From positions 4,847,001 through 4,911,000 of the forward strand of contig NZ_CP089985.1 of NCBI RefSeq assembly GCF_021390155.1: a DNA stretch of 64,000 nucleotides. Reading direction: 5' to 3'. The DNA comes from Pseudomonas sp. HN11 (GTDB taxonomy: Bacteria > Pseudomonadota > Gammaproteobacteria > Pseudomonadales > Pseudomonadaceae). Below, one piece after another: positions 19,239-27,783 of the stretch. Under the pieces are notes generated by a model, which saw only the letters and a program-made list of their open reading frames with translations, did not search any database and was not told the DNA's origin. A program made the position numbers and the translations under genes. The stretch's first letter is position 1. Every line of letters begins with the position of its first letter.

Positions 19239-20489
19239 ATGCTGAGCTGGGACGAATTCGACAAAGAAGAAGACGGCGAAGTAGCCACCAAAGGCGCCAA
19301 CGCCGGCCACGCCACCGAAGCCAACATGGACCGCCTCGACGGCGACGGCGCCAAAGCCGCCCTCGAAGCCCGCGCCGTCACCGCCAGTGACTCCGCCGCC
19401 ATCGTGCGCGCCAAGGCCGCCCTGGACAAACTCGACGTCGCCGAAGGCCTCGCCGAACTCGAAGGCGCCTCCGCCCGTGTCGCCGTTGACGAAAAGCGCA
19501 TGATCAACTGCCGCGCCGACCTCAACCAACTTGTACCCTTCAAGTACGACTGGGCCTGGCAAAAGTACCTCGACGGCTGCGCCAACCACTGGATGCCGCA
19601 AGAGGTCAACATGACCGCCGACATCGCGCTGTGGAAAAACCCCGAAGGCCTGACCGACGACGAACGCCGTATCGTCATGCGCAACCTGGGCTTCTTCTCC
19701 ACCGCCGACTCCCTGGTCGCCAACAACCTGGTGCTGGCCGTGTACCGCCTGATCACCAACCCGGAGTGCCGCCAGTACATCCTGCGCCAGGCCTTCGAAG
19801 AAGCGATCCACACCCACGCCTACCAGTACTGCATCGAATCGCTGGCCATGGATGAAGGCGAGATCTTCAACATGTACCACGAGATTCCATCGGTGGCTAA
19901 AAAAGCCGCCTGGGGCCTGAAATACACCCGCTCGATCTCCGATCCGAAGTTCGAAACCGGCACCGTCGAGACCGACAAAGAGCTGCTGCGCAACCTGGTC
20001 GCCTACTACTGCGTGCTGGAAGGCATCTTCTTTTATTGCGGCTTCACCCAAATCCTGTCCATGGGCCGTCGCAACAAAATGACCGGCGTGGCCGAGCAGT
20101 TCCAATACATCCTGCGCGACGAGTCGATGCACCTGAACTTCGGTATCGACGTGATCAACCAGATCAAAATCGAAAACCCGCATTTGTGGGATGCCGAGAT
20201 GAAGGAAGAAGCGACCCAGATGATCCTGCAAGGGACTCAGCTGGAGATCGAATACGCTCGCGATACCATGCCGCGTGGGGTGTTGGGGATGAATGCGGCG
20301 ATGATGGAGGACTACCTCAAGTTCATCGCCAACCGTCGCCTGTCGCAGATTGGCCTTAAAGAAGAGTACCCAGGCACTACCAACCCGTTCCCGTGGATGA
20401 GCGAGATTATGGACTTGAAGAAAGAGAAAAACTTCTTCGAAACCCGTGTGATCGAGTACCAGACTGGCGGCGCGCTGAGCTGGGATTGA
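19239..20489 (+). CDS. nrdB: Class Ia ribonucleoside-diphosphate reductase subunit beta
   Basis: This 416-residue small subunit carries the di-iron tyrosyl radical needed by NrdA to make deoxynucleotides. Ferritin-like helices carry iron ligands in [16 protein letters not shown] and [28 protein letters not shown] is also typical. The N-terminal ~60 residues are alanine-rich and low in complexity ([18 protein letters not shown]). The start at 19239 has AGGAG 9 bases upstream. A strong terminator follows. nrdA is not in the window; vapBC lies upstream instead. Confidence 0.95.
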   Translation: MLSWDEFDKEEDGEVATKGANAGHATEANMDRLDGDGAKAALEARAVTASDSAAIVRAKAALDKLDVAEGLAELEGASARVAVDEKRMINCRADLNQLVPFKYDWAWQKYLDGCANHWMPQEVNMTADIALWKNPEGLTDDERRIVMRNLGFFSTADSLVANNLVLAVYRLITNPECRQYILRQAFEEAIHTHAYQYCIESLAMDEGEIFNMYHEIPSVAKKAAWGLKYTRSISDPKFETGTVETDKELLRNLVAYYCVLEGIFFYCGFTQILSMGRRNKMTGVAEQFQYILRDESMHLNFGIDVINQIKIENPHLWDAEMKEEATQMILQGTQLEIEYARDTMPRGVLGMNAAMMEDYLKFIANRRLSQIGLKEEYPGTTNPFPWMSEIMDLKKEKNFFETRVIEYQTGGALSWD

Positions 20490-20512
20490 TTCCTAAGCCG
20501 AACAACCCCATG

Positions 20513-20539
20513 AAGCCCTGACGTGTTCAGGGCTTTTTT
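20513..20539 (+). terminator. Rho-independent terminator of nrdB
   Basis: AAGCCCTGA pairs with TCAGGGCTT across a 5-base loop, followed by a T run, 24 bp after the nrdB stop. Confidence 0.92.
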
Positions 20540-20725
20540 GTGCCCAGCGAATTGCCACTTTTTGAAGCACATCAGGCTGAACACCTCGCCCAGAAGGGTT
20601 CGGATCGCATCACCAATGCTGTAGCCTTGTGCCCCAATTGCCATCAGCGTTGTCACCGGTCGAGTGACCGGGATGCCTTCACCGAAGGGCTTTACGCCAA
20701 AGTCGGAAGATTGGCACGGGAGTAA
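20540..20725 (+). pseudogene. HNH endonuclease, C-terminal remnant
   Basis: A frame of at most 61 codons encodes GSDRITNAVALCPNCHQRCH, the second half of an HNH nuclease motif (D/N, then CPNC and the final H). The upstream H-H half and any proper start are missing: the frame begins with a GTG right inside the nrdB terminator T tract. It looks like the 3' end of a decayed or truncated HNH nuclease gene rather than a working protein. Confidence 0.7.
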
Positions 20726-20785
20726 ACTCCCGCTGTCACACCTGATGCACACTCAAAAAATACTAGATAGGACCGAGGCCAACCC

Positions 20786-21442
20786 GTGAACCCAGACATG
20801 CTCGAAGCCGGCCCCGCTGACGCCAAAGTACTCTCCGTCTTTGACTTCGACGGCACCCTCACCCACCACGACAGTTTCGTGCCCTTCCTCAAGTTTGCCT
20901 TTGGCCCCGGTGAGTTCTATGGCCGGATGGTCAAGCTGGCGGTGCCGGGGCTGCGCTTTCTGGTGCGGCAGATCAGCCGGGATGAGTTGAAGGCGCAGTT
21001 GATCCGCACCTTTATGACTGGGGTGCAGAAGACGTGGGTGCAGCAGAAGGCCGAGGAGTATTGCCAGCGCAACTGGGCGCGGTTGATGCGCCCGGCGGGG
21101 GTGCTTTCGGTGGAGCAGGAGTTGGGCTCCGGTGCGGAGGTCACACTGTGTTCGGCGTCGCCGGCGTTGGTGTTGCAGCCGTTTGCGAATCGGCTCGGGA
21201 TCAAGTTGATTGGGACTGAGCTGGAGGTGGTCGACGGGGTGTTGACCGGTAAGCTCACCGGGAACAACTGCCGCTGTGAGAACAAGGTGCTGCGACTTGA
21301 AGCGGTGTATGGGGATTTGGGCGAGTACCGGCTGCGGGCCTGGGGCGATACGCGTGGGGATCGGGAGTTGTTGGCGGCGGCGCAGGATGCGCATTTTCGG
21401 CATTTTCATGCGAAGAAGAAGCGGGCTCGTTTGCAGCGGTGA
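20786..21442 (+). CDS. HAD-superfamily phosphatase (HAD-IB, SerB-like)
   Basis: This 218-residue phosphatase has the nucleophile motif FDFDGTLTHHDS (motif I), CSASPALVLQPFANRLG (motif II, serine after the strand), and AWGDTRGDRELL (motif III/IV aspartates). The order and the helical cap between them match the HAD-IB subfamily. The start is a GTG with GAGG 7 bases upstream; the ATG four codons in is too far from any ribosome site. The substrate is not evident; phosphoserine or a lysophospholipid phosphate are family options. Confidence 0.85.
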   Translation: MNPDMLEAGPADAKVLSVFDFDGTLTHHDSFVPFLKFAFGPGEFYGRMVKLAVPGLRFLVRQISRDELKAQLIRTFMTGVQKTWVQQKAEEYCQRNWARLMRPAGVLSVEQELGSGAEVTLCSASPALVLQPFANRLGIKLIGTELEVVDGVLTGKLTGNNCRCENKVLRLEAVYGDLGEYRLRAWGDTRGDRELLAAAQDAHFRHFHAKKKRARLQR

Positions 21443-21468
21443 TGCGGGTGGGGTTGGCCAGATACTCG

Positions 21469-21873
21469 CTAGGCGCCTATCCAGTTTTCCACAATCAAGC
21501 CATTTACGCGCTTGAACTCACCCTCATTGTTAGTCACCAACACCAAGCCTGAGCTTCTAGCGTGCCCGGCAATGTGTAGGTCATTGACGCCAATAGGCGT
21601 GCCCTTTTTCTCCAGGTCTGAACGGATCGAGCCGTAGTGAAAAGCCGCCTTGTCGTCGTAGCTAAGGACATCGAGCCGGGAAGAGAAGTCTTCCACGGCG
21701 CGCGTGTTTTTTTCTACAAGCTGACTCTTTTCTGCGCCATGCATCAGCTCTGCGAGGGTGATTGAAGAGATCACCATGCGCCCTACGTTGGCGTTGAATT
21801 TCTCCAGTATCTCAATCGGCCGACGCTTGATGATGTAGATCACGATGTTGGTATCAAGCATGTACTTAATCAT
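21469..21873 (-). CDS. vapC: Type II toxin VapC (PIN-domain ribonuclease), second locus
   Basis: This PIN toxin of 134 residues starts at MIKYMLDTNIVIY, with acidic residues in MLDTN, ITLAELMHG and GVNDLHIAGHARS and the end motif VTNNEGEFKRVNGL. The start overlaps the vapB end by 8 bp. A longer in-frame start exists but would extend far into the antitoxin. It differs clearly in sequence from the first vapC, so the two loci are not a recent duplication. Confidence 0.9.
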   Translation of the reverse strand: MIKYMLDTNIVIYIIKRRPIEILEKFNANVGRMVISSITLAELMHGAEKSQLVEKNTRAVEDFSSRLDVLSYDDKAAFHYGSIRSDLEKKGTPIGVNDLHIAGHARSSGLVLVTNNEGEFKRVNGLIVENWIGA

Positions 21874-22105
21874 CAAAGGACTCTCGTTCTTGCTGGGTTT
21901 GATCAGCGCGCTCCTCCATAAAATCCTCAGATACCGATTCACTGGCAAGAAAAAAGCTGTCCCAAGTGTTTTCCACAGGCGAAATGATCAGCTCTCTCCC
22001 TACAGCACGGACCTCGACAGTTTTCACTCCCGCAGGAAAACGCATGTCGGCAGGGATGCGGATATTTTGCGTCCGATTGTTAGTAAAGATGGTTCCAGAA
22101 GACAT
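21866..22105 (-). CDS. vapB: Antitoxin VapB, second locus
   Basis: This 79-residue antitoxin starts at the ATG at 22105 with AGAGAGG 8 bases upstream; an in-frame GTG three codons before is less likely. Its N-terminal AbrB-type hairpin reads SGTIFTNNRTQNIRIPADMR. The C-terminal part (WDSFFLASESVSEDFMEERA) resembles the toxin-wrapping tail. It pairs with the overlapping vapC. Confidence 0.88.
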   Translation of the reverse strand: MSSGTIFTNNRTQNIRIPADMRFPAGVKTVEVRAVGRELIISPVENTWDSFFLASESVSEDFMEERADQTQQERESFDD

Positions 22106-22478
22106 AGAGAACACCTCTCTGGGTAGGGAAAGACCAAGAAGAATGATAGATCGAGGATGCTCTATTGCATAGCTCTATGGCAGCTGTCCGACGAATGTCT
22201 TTTCGTAGCGCACTAGCATGGGGGACTAGGGGTCAATCATCCAATTCACCCTCCTGATAGCTGCTTGTTGCTTCCTACTATCAGGAAAATGCTAATGCAC
22301 TCTGAAATTCGCTAACAAATCGGCTATCCGCGTTGAAAACGATAACGGTCCGTAGAGATGCGATATGAGGTCGTGGGCTCGACAGGGAAACCGAGTCGAT
22401 CCCTTCGCAGCCTCTCTGAAGCTCGACAGCTCCCACATTTGATCTTCGCCAAGCCCAGATCCGTGTTTGGCAGAAGGT
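22106..22478. other. Intergenic region between vapB and the LysR gene, with a hairpin
   Basis: No gene was seen. A perfect inverted repeat, TCCTGATAG (22252-22260) and CTATCAGGA (22278-22286), encloses 17 bases. A half REP (CAGCTCCCACATTTGATC) lies at about 22424-22441. The vapBC2 promoter should be near 22110-22170, where CTATTGCATAG is a short palindrome. Confidence 0.45.
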
Positions 22479-23438
22479 CTATGCAGTGGTTTTGAGGTCT
22501 ATGCCCAGGGCTGTGGCGAAGGCTTTTACCATCGGGCTGCGCGGGGCGTTGTGGCGCAGGATGAGGTTGAAGGCTGTGCTCAGGTGAACTTGCTGCGGGC
22601 ACAGTGCGCGCAGGCGCCCCTCTCTAACCAAGGGCATGGCGTAGTGTTCGGGCAAGAAGCCGAGGAAACTGCCAGTAAGGATCAGGATCGCGACGGCTTC
22701 GACTTGTGAGGCCGAGGCGGACTGGCTGTCATAGTTGACGAAGTTGGCCTTGTCGCGGTGGATCGCATACCGATGGTTCACCACTTCGTATTGGCGCAAG
22801 ACCTCGGGCGTGATGTCGTTTGCGTCGAAGAGTGGGTGTCCTACGGCACAGTAGGCGTGGGCCTTTTCTTCATACAGCGGGAAATAATCGAATTCTTCGC
22901 GGCGCTGGTACACCGGCACGATGCCGACGATCAGCCGCCCTTCGACCACGCCACGCTCAACTTCGTCCAATTGTGAGGCGTGTAGCCGTAATCTGATTTT
23001 CGGCGACTCGCTATGTAACTTCCCCAACGCGGCAATCAGCGGGGAATTAACATCGGAGACGGTGTTATCAATAACGCCCACACTAAGGTCGCCAATAAGC
23101 TCGTTTTGCGCCGAACTAAGCTTGTCGCGAAAACTGTCCACTGAGGTAAATAACTCGATGGACGCCTGATACACCAACTTGCCTTCTTCGGTCAGCCCGA
23201 ACCCTTCCCGGCCCCGCGTACACAGGCGCATGCCGATGCGAATCTCGAGGTCGGAGATTTGTTTGCTGATGGCCGCGAGCCCCACGTTCAGCTCGTTTTG
23301 CGCGGCACTGAAGCCGCCCGCTTCGACCACGGCCATAAACACGCGCAGCAATTTGAAGTCCAGCCCGCTCAACTGCAGGGGCGGTCTTGTGCCGGGTTTT
23401 GGCGCCAGGTTTCCAGAAGTGGAAAGTGGAGTTTCCAT
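22479..23438 (-). CDS. LysR-type regulator, divergent from the lyase/ABC cassette
   Basis: The 319-residue product has an N-terminal winged HTH (residues about 27-85, LLRVFMAVVEAGGFSAAQ, AISKQISDLEIRIGM) and a C-terminal effector-binding domain. The ATG at 23438 is chosen; a TTG six codons before is closer to GAGG but a rarer start. It is divergent from the argininosuccinate-lyase-like gene (194 bp apart), so it probably controls that gene and the transporter. The effector is unknown. GVIDNTVSDVNSPLIA and GSFLGFLPEHYA are typical of the substrate domain. Confidence 0.9.
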   Translation of the reverse strand: METPLSTSGNLAPKPGTRPPLQLSGLDFKLLRVFMAVVEAGGFSAAQNELNVGLAAISKQISDLEIRIGMRLCTRGREGFGLTEEGKLVYQASIELFTSVDSFRDKLSSAQNELIGDLSVGVIDNTVSDVNSPLIAALGKLHSESPKIRLRLHASQLDEVERGVVEGRLIVGIVPVYQRREEFDYFPLYEEKAHAYCAVGHPLFDANDITPEVLRQYEVVNHRYAIHRDKANFVNYDSQSASASQVEAVAILILTGSFLGFLPEHYAMPLVREGRLRALCPQQVHLSTAFNLILRHNAPRSPMVKAFATALGIDLKTTA

Positions 23439-23631
23439 AATACGCGTTGACCTCAAGTGCCATATTCAACAGGCTTCAACCCAATCCTTGAACATAGCCA
23501 GGCGGCGATAATGAACATAAACATCCGCCCTTGGCAACCTTGAATACAGCGCGTCAGACGCTGGTTCAGTCTCGTTGAAACCTTATTTTTACTGCCTCCG
23601 ACTCTTCTAAAAACAAGCGTGAGGAATACCC

Positions 23632-25059
23632 ATGTCCCAGCCCACCGACCGCCTTTGGGGCGCTCGTTTCAAGACCGGTCCGTCTGCTGCATTGGCCGCG
23701 TTGTCCCGTTGCCCTGAGCGCTATTTCCGCTTGACGCCTTACGACCTGGCCGGCTCCCGTGCCCATGCCCGTGAGTTGCAGCGCGCCGGGTTGCTGGACG
23801 AGCCGGAGACCTTGCGCACCCTCGAAGCCCTGGACCAGATCGGCCATGACTTCGTCGCCGGCCGCTTGCACCCGACCCTGGATGACGAGGACGTACACAC
23901 CTTTATCGAACGCGTATTGACCGAGCGCCTGGGCGCCTTGGGCGGCAAGTTGCGTGCTGGGCGTTCGCGTAATGACCAGACCGCCAATGACCTCCGCCTT
24001 TTCCTACGGGATCATGCGCGCATCATCACCACCGAAGTGCTGGGTTTGCAGCAGGCGCTGGTGGACCAAGCTGAGCAGCATGTGGAAAGTATTTGCCCCG
24101 GCTTCACCCACTTGCAGCAGGCGCAACCGATTGTGTTCGCTCACCACTTGCTGGCTCACGCGCAGTCGATGTTGAGGGATGTGCAACGTCTGGTGGATTG
24201 GGATGCGCGCACGGCCTTGTCGCCTTTGGGCGCTGCCGCGATGGCGGGTTCTGCGATTGCCCGTCAGCCTGAGCATTCGGCCAAGGAAATGGGCTACACC
24301 GGGCCGTGCGAAAACTCTATCGATGCCGTCGCCAGCCGTGACCATGTGGCGGAGTTTCTGTTTGTGGCGGGCATGCTCGGGGTGAATATTTCGCGCCTGT
24401 CCGAAGAGTTGTGCCTATGGTCGTCACGGCAGTTTCGTTGGGTGGTGTTGGACGATGCCTACGCCACTGGCAGTTCGATCATGCCGCAGAAAAAGAACCC
24501 GGACATTGCCGAACTGGCACGGGGCAAGGCTGGACGGTTGATCGGCAACCTGACGGGGCTGATGTCGACGCTCAAGTCGTTGCCGCTGTCGTACAACCGT
24601 GATTTGAGTGAAGACAAACACAGCGTGTTGGATAGCGTGGATACGTTGCTGCTGGTGTTGCCGGCGATGGCTGGAATGGTTGCGACCATGAAGGTACAGG
24701 TGGAAGAGCTGCGGCGTCAGGCGCCGATGGGCTTCACCTTGGCAACTGAGGTAGCGGACTGGTTGGCCACGCGTGGTGTGCCGTTTAAAGAGGCGCATGA
24801 GATTACCGGCGCCCTGGTGCAGGCCTGTGAGAAGCATGAGATTGAATTGTGGGAAGCCTCGCCGGCGATGTTGGCGGAGGTGGATGCTCGGTTGACGCCT
24901 GAGGTGCGGGACTGCTTGACCCTGGAGGCGGCGATTGCGGCGCGCAGTGGGTGGGGTGGGACGGCGCCGGAGCGTGTGCGGGAGCAGATTGGGCGGTTGA
25001 AGATTGCATTGGCTGCACAGCAGCAGTGGGCTGAGAGCTATCAGGGCTTTCGGATTTAA
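23632..25059 (+). CDS. Argininosuccinate lyase-like enzyme
   Basis: This 475-residue enzyme belongs to the fumarase/aspartase superfamily. It shows GRSRNDQTANDLRLFLR, GFTHLQQAQPIVFAHHLLAH and the signature GSSIMPQKKNPDIAEL with the flexible-loop serine. Biosynthetic argH is usually elsewhere in Pseudomonas. This copy faces a LysR regulator and precedes a complete amino acid ABC transporter. That suggests a catabolic C-N lyase acting on an imported argininosuccinate-like or other N-substituted aspartate compound (inference). It could still be the only argH of the strain; the rest of the genome is not visible. Confidence 0.85.
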   Translation: MSQPTDRLWGARFKTGPSAALAALSRCPERYFRLTPYDLAGSRAHARELQRAGLLDEPETLRTLEALDQIGHDFVAGRLHPTLDDEDVHTFIERVLTERLGALGGKLRAGRSRNDQTANDLRLFLRDHARIITTEVLGLQQALVDQAEQHVESICPGFTHLQQAQPIVFAHHLLAHAQSMLRDVQRLVDWDARTALSPLGAAAMAGSAIARQPEHSAKEMGYTGPCENSIDAVASRDHVAEFLFVAGMLGVNISRLSEELCLWSSRQFRWVVLDDAYATGSSIMPQKKNPDIAELARGKAGRLIGNLTGLMSTLKSLPLSYNRDLSEDKHSVLDSVDTLLLVLPAMAGMVATMKVQVEELRRQAPMGFTLATEVADWLATRGVPFKEAHEITGALVQACEKHEIELWEASPAMLAEVDARLTPEVRDCLTLEAAIAARSGWGGTAPERVREQIGRLKIALAAQQQWAESYQGFRI

Positions 25060-25092
25060 GCCTGTCAGAGGTGTGGTGCTGGGGCTGACGCT

Positions 25093-25117
25093 TTCGCGAG
25101 CAAGCCCGCTCCCACAT
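25093..25117. repeat. Single REP element
   Basis: TTCGCGAGCAAGCCCGCTCC followed by CACA is one half of the same REP pair seen at 497-586. It lies between the lyase and the permease gene. Confidence 0.8.
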
Positions 25118-25166
25118 TTGGACCGAGTACATCAGTAGTAGCGTCATCAGTTTTTGGAGAATCACC

Positions 25167-26045
25167 ATGAACCCAACCCCGGCCGAGCGCTTGGAAATAG
25201 AGCGCAAGTTGTCCGAGAACCAGTTCGATATCACGCAGTACGAGCACGTGCCGCGTCGCTATTACGGGCGGATGTTTTTTGCCACGCTGATCGTGATCGT
25301 GCTGGCCGCGCTGTTGCGTGCGTTTGCCAACGGTCAGATCGAATGGTCCTACATCGGTCAGTTCCTCACGTCTGAGGCCATCCTCTGGGGTCTGGTCAAC
25401 ACCATCGTCATGTCGATCCTGGCCATGGCGCTGGGCGTGGTGATCGGGGTGATCACGGCGATCATGCGCATGTCGGCCAATCCGATCCTGCGCTACGTGG
25501 CCATTACCTACACTTGGCTGTTCCGCGGCACGCCGCTGATTCTGCAGCTGCTGCTGTGGTTCAACCTGGCGCTGATCTTCCCGGTGATCGCGATTCCCGG
25601 CCTCTTCAGCATCGACACCGTCGACCTGATGACGCCCTTTGTGGCCGCCCTGCTCGGTTTGAGCATCAACCAGGGCGCGTACACCGCCGAGGTAGTGCGC
25701 GCCGGTTTGCTCTCGGTCGACACCGGCCAATACGAAGCCGCCAAGTCCATTGGCATGCCGAGCCTGCAGGCGTTGCGTAGGATCATTCTGCCGCAGGCGA
25801 TGCGCGTGATCATTCCGCCCGTAGGCAACGAATTCATCAGCATGGTGAAAATGACCAGCCTGGCCAGCGTGATCCAGTACTCGGAGCTGCTGCACAACGC
25901 GCAAAACATCTACTACGCCAACGCGCGGGTCATGGAGCTGCTGATTGTGGCCGGCATTTGGTACCTGGCGGTGGTGACTGTTCTTTCATTTGGTCAAAGC
26001 CGCCTCGAGCGCCGTTTTGCCCGCGGCGCCGGCAAGCGTTCGTAA
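25167..26045 (+). CDS. Polar amino acid ABC transporter permease
   Basis: This inner-membrane permease of 292 residues begins with a cytoplasmic stretch of about 35 residues, followed by hydrophobic segments. It has the marks TYTWLFRGTPLILQLLLWFN and the EAA loop VDTGQYEAAKSIGMPSLQAL. One permease gene is present, so the channel is probably a homodimer. GGAGA lies 7 bases before ATG. It stands 24 bp before the ATPase gene. Confidence 0.93.
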   Translation: MNPTPAERLEIERKLSENQFDITQYEHVPRRYYGRMFFATLIVIVLAALLRAFANGQIEWSYIGQFLTSEAILWGLVNTIVMSILAMALGVVIGVITAIMRMSANPILRYVAITYTWLFRGTPLILQLLLWFNLALIFPVIAIPGLFSIDTVDLMTPFVAALLGLSINQGAYTAEVVRAGLLSVDTGQYEAAKSIGMPSLQALRRIILPQAMRVIIPPVGNEFISMVKMTSLASVIQYSELLHNAQNIYYANARVMELLIVAGIWYLAVVTVLSFGQSRLERRFARGAGKRS

Positions 26046-26069
26046 GTCTGGGTTGAGGAGATTTGCCCC

Positions 26070-26834
26070 ATGAGAAGCATCGTCAAGGCCGTCAACCTGA
26101 ACAAGTATTACGACCAGTATCACGCGCTGCGCGACATCAATATCGAGGTCGAGCAAGGCGAAGTGATGTGCATCATCGGCCCGTCGGGTTCTGGTAAAAG
26201 CACCCTGCTGCGCTGCGTCAACCAGTTGGAAAAGATCGACAAGGGCGGCCTGTGGGTCGACGGCGAACTGGTGGGTTACCGCGTCGTCGGCAACAAACTG
26301 CATGAAATGAATGAATCGCAGATCGCCCGCCAGCGCCTGGCCACCGGCATGGTGTTCCAGCGCTTCAATTTGTTCCCACACATGACCGTGTTGCAGAACA
26401 TCATCGAAGGCCCCTGCCAGGTGCTCAAGCGCTCGCCCAAGGAAGCCATCGAAGATGCGTTGGAACTGCTGGCCCGCGTCGGCCTGGCGGACAAGCGCAA
26501 TGCTTATCCGGTGGAGTTGTCCGGCGGCCAGCAACAACGTGTGGCGATTGCCCGTGCATTGGCGATGCGACCCAAGTTGATGTTGTTTGACGAGCCCACG
26601 TCAGCCCTCGACCCGGAGCTGGTAGGCGAAGTGCTGTCGGTGATGCGCGATTTGGCCACCACCGGCATGACCATGATCGTGGTCACCCATGAATTGGGCT
26701 TCGCCCGCGAAGTCTCCAACCGCATGGTGTTTATGGATGCCGGCCAGATTGTGGAAGCCGGCAGCCCCGAAGAAATTCTAATAAGCCCACAAAACCCGCG
26801 CACCCAAAGCTTTATTTCTGCCGTTCGCACTTAA
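26070..26834 (+). CDS. Polar amino acid ABC transporter ATP-binding protein
   Basis: This 254-residue ATPase carries Walker [13 protein letters not shown], signature [15 protein letters not shown], Walker [14 protein letters not shown] and the H-switch VVTHELGFA. It is of the GlnQ/HisP type. It drives the permease encoded just upstream; the binding protein gene follows 25 bp downstream. Confidence 0.94.
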   Translation: MRSIVKAVNLNKYYDQYHALRDINIEVEQGEVMCIIGPSGSGKSTLLRCVNQLEKIDKGGLWVDGELVGYRVVGNKLHEMNESQIARQRLATGMVFQRFNLFPHMTVLQNIIEGPCQVLKRSPKEAIEDALELLARVGLADKRNAYPVELSGGQQQRVAIARALAMRPKLMLFDEPTSALDPELVGEVLSVMRDLATTGMTMIVVTHELGFAREVSNRMVFMDAGQIVEAGSPEEILISPQNPRTQSFISAVRT

Positions 26835-26859
26835 CTAAAAAACAAACGAGAACGCCCCC

Positions 26860-27681
26860 ATGAAAAAATTGTTTATCCCAACGTTGCTCGCAGGCCTGAT
26901 GGCCTCCTCCGCTGTTTTCGCGGCATTGCCGGCGGCAATCAAGGACAAGGGCGAGATCAGCGCGGCCATCGTGCCGAACTATCCGCCGATGGATTTCAAG
27001 GACCCGGCCACCAACAAGATCACCGGCCTGGACTTTGACCTGGGCAACGCCCTGGCCGAGCGCCTGGGCGTGAAGATCAAATGGCAGGAGACCGGCTTCG
27101 AGCAGATGCTCAGCGGCCTGACCACCAAACGCGTGGACATCGTGTTGTCGGGCATGACCGACACCGCCGAACGCCAGAAGGCCGTGACCTTCATCGACTA
27201 CTTCACCAGCGGTCCACAGCTCTACACCCTGGCCAAGCATGAAGACCTCAAGGAATTGACTGACCTGTGCGGTAAAAAAGTCGGCACCAGCCGTCGTACC
27301 ACCTGGCCGTCTGAAATTGCCGCGTGGAGCAAGGAAAACTGCGAAGCGGCGGGTAAGCCGGCCATCGTGGTGATCGGCACCGAAGGCTCGGCGGACGCAC
27401 GGGCACAGTTGCAGCAGAACCGGCTGGATGCGGCGATGCAGGGCAGCGAGACGATTCCTTATTTGATGTCGTTGGATAAAGGCAAATACAAGCCGGTGGG
27501 TTTGGCGATTTCCAAGCAGTTCACCGGGCTGGGAGTCGAGAAAAGCAACACCGAGTTGGTCACCGCGATCAGTGAGGCGTTGCAGGGCATGATTGATGAT
27601 GGGACGTACGGCGAGATCCTCAAGAAGTGGGATCTGGAGCAAGGTGCGGTCGAAAAAATCACCATCAACTCCGGCCAGTAA
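26860..27681 (+). CDS. ABC transporter substrate-binding protein (family 3)
   Basis: This periplasmic protein of 273 residues has a signal peptide (MKKLFIPTLLAGLMASSAVF, then AALPA). The ligand-binding core shows IVPNYPPMDFKDPATNKI, LDFDLGNALAERLGV and VDIVLSGMTDTAERQKAV. A pair of cysteines (LTDLCGKKV and KENCEAAG) may form a disulfide. It captures the compound for the upstream permease/ATPase and presumably for the lyase. Specificity cannot be read from the sequence. Confidence 0.92.
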   Translation: MKKLFIPTLLAGLMASSAVFAALPAAIKDKGEISAAIVPNYPPMDFKDPATNKITGLDFDLGNALAERLGVKIKWQETGFEQMLSGLTTKRVDIVLSGMTDTAERQKAVTFIDYFTSGPQLYTLAKHEDLKELTDLCGKKVGTSRRTTWPSEIAAWSKENCEAAGKPAIVVIGTEGSADARAQLQQNRLDAAMQGSETIPYLMSLDKGKYKPVGLAISKQFTGLGVEKSNTELVTAISEALQGMIDDGTYGEILKKWDLEQGAVEKITINSGQ

Positions 27682-27690
27682 CTCGAGCTA

Positions 27691-27724
27691 AATGTGGGAG
27701 CTGGCTTGCCAGCTCCCACATTTG
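27691..27724 (+). terminator. REP-type hairpin after the ABC cassette
   Basis: Perfect arms AAATGTGGGAGCTGGC and GCCAGCTCCCACATTT flank a two-base loop (TT). This is a REP-derived inverted repeat that can act as transcription terminator or mRNA 3' protector. It lies 9 bp after the binding-protein stop. Confidence 0.75.
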
Positions 27725-27783
27725 ATCGGTGTTCACATTTGATGTGTGTTGCGTTGGAAAATAATAAGGATACTCGCCCCACC

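Noticed and set aside
18114..22105. A defence island built of two vapBC pairs and an HNH nuclease
   Set aside because: The HNH part is only a remnant, and nrdB and the HAD phosphatase between are housekeeping-type; no other defence genes are present.
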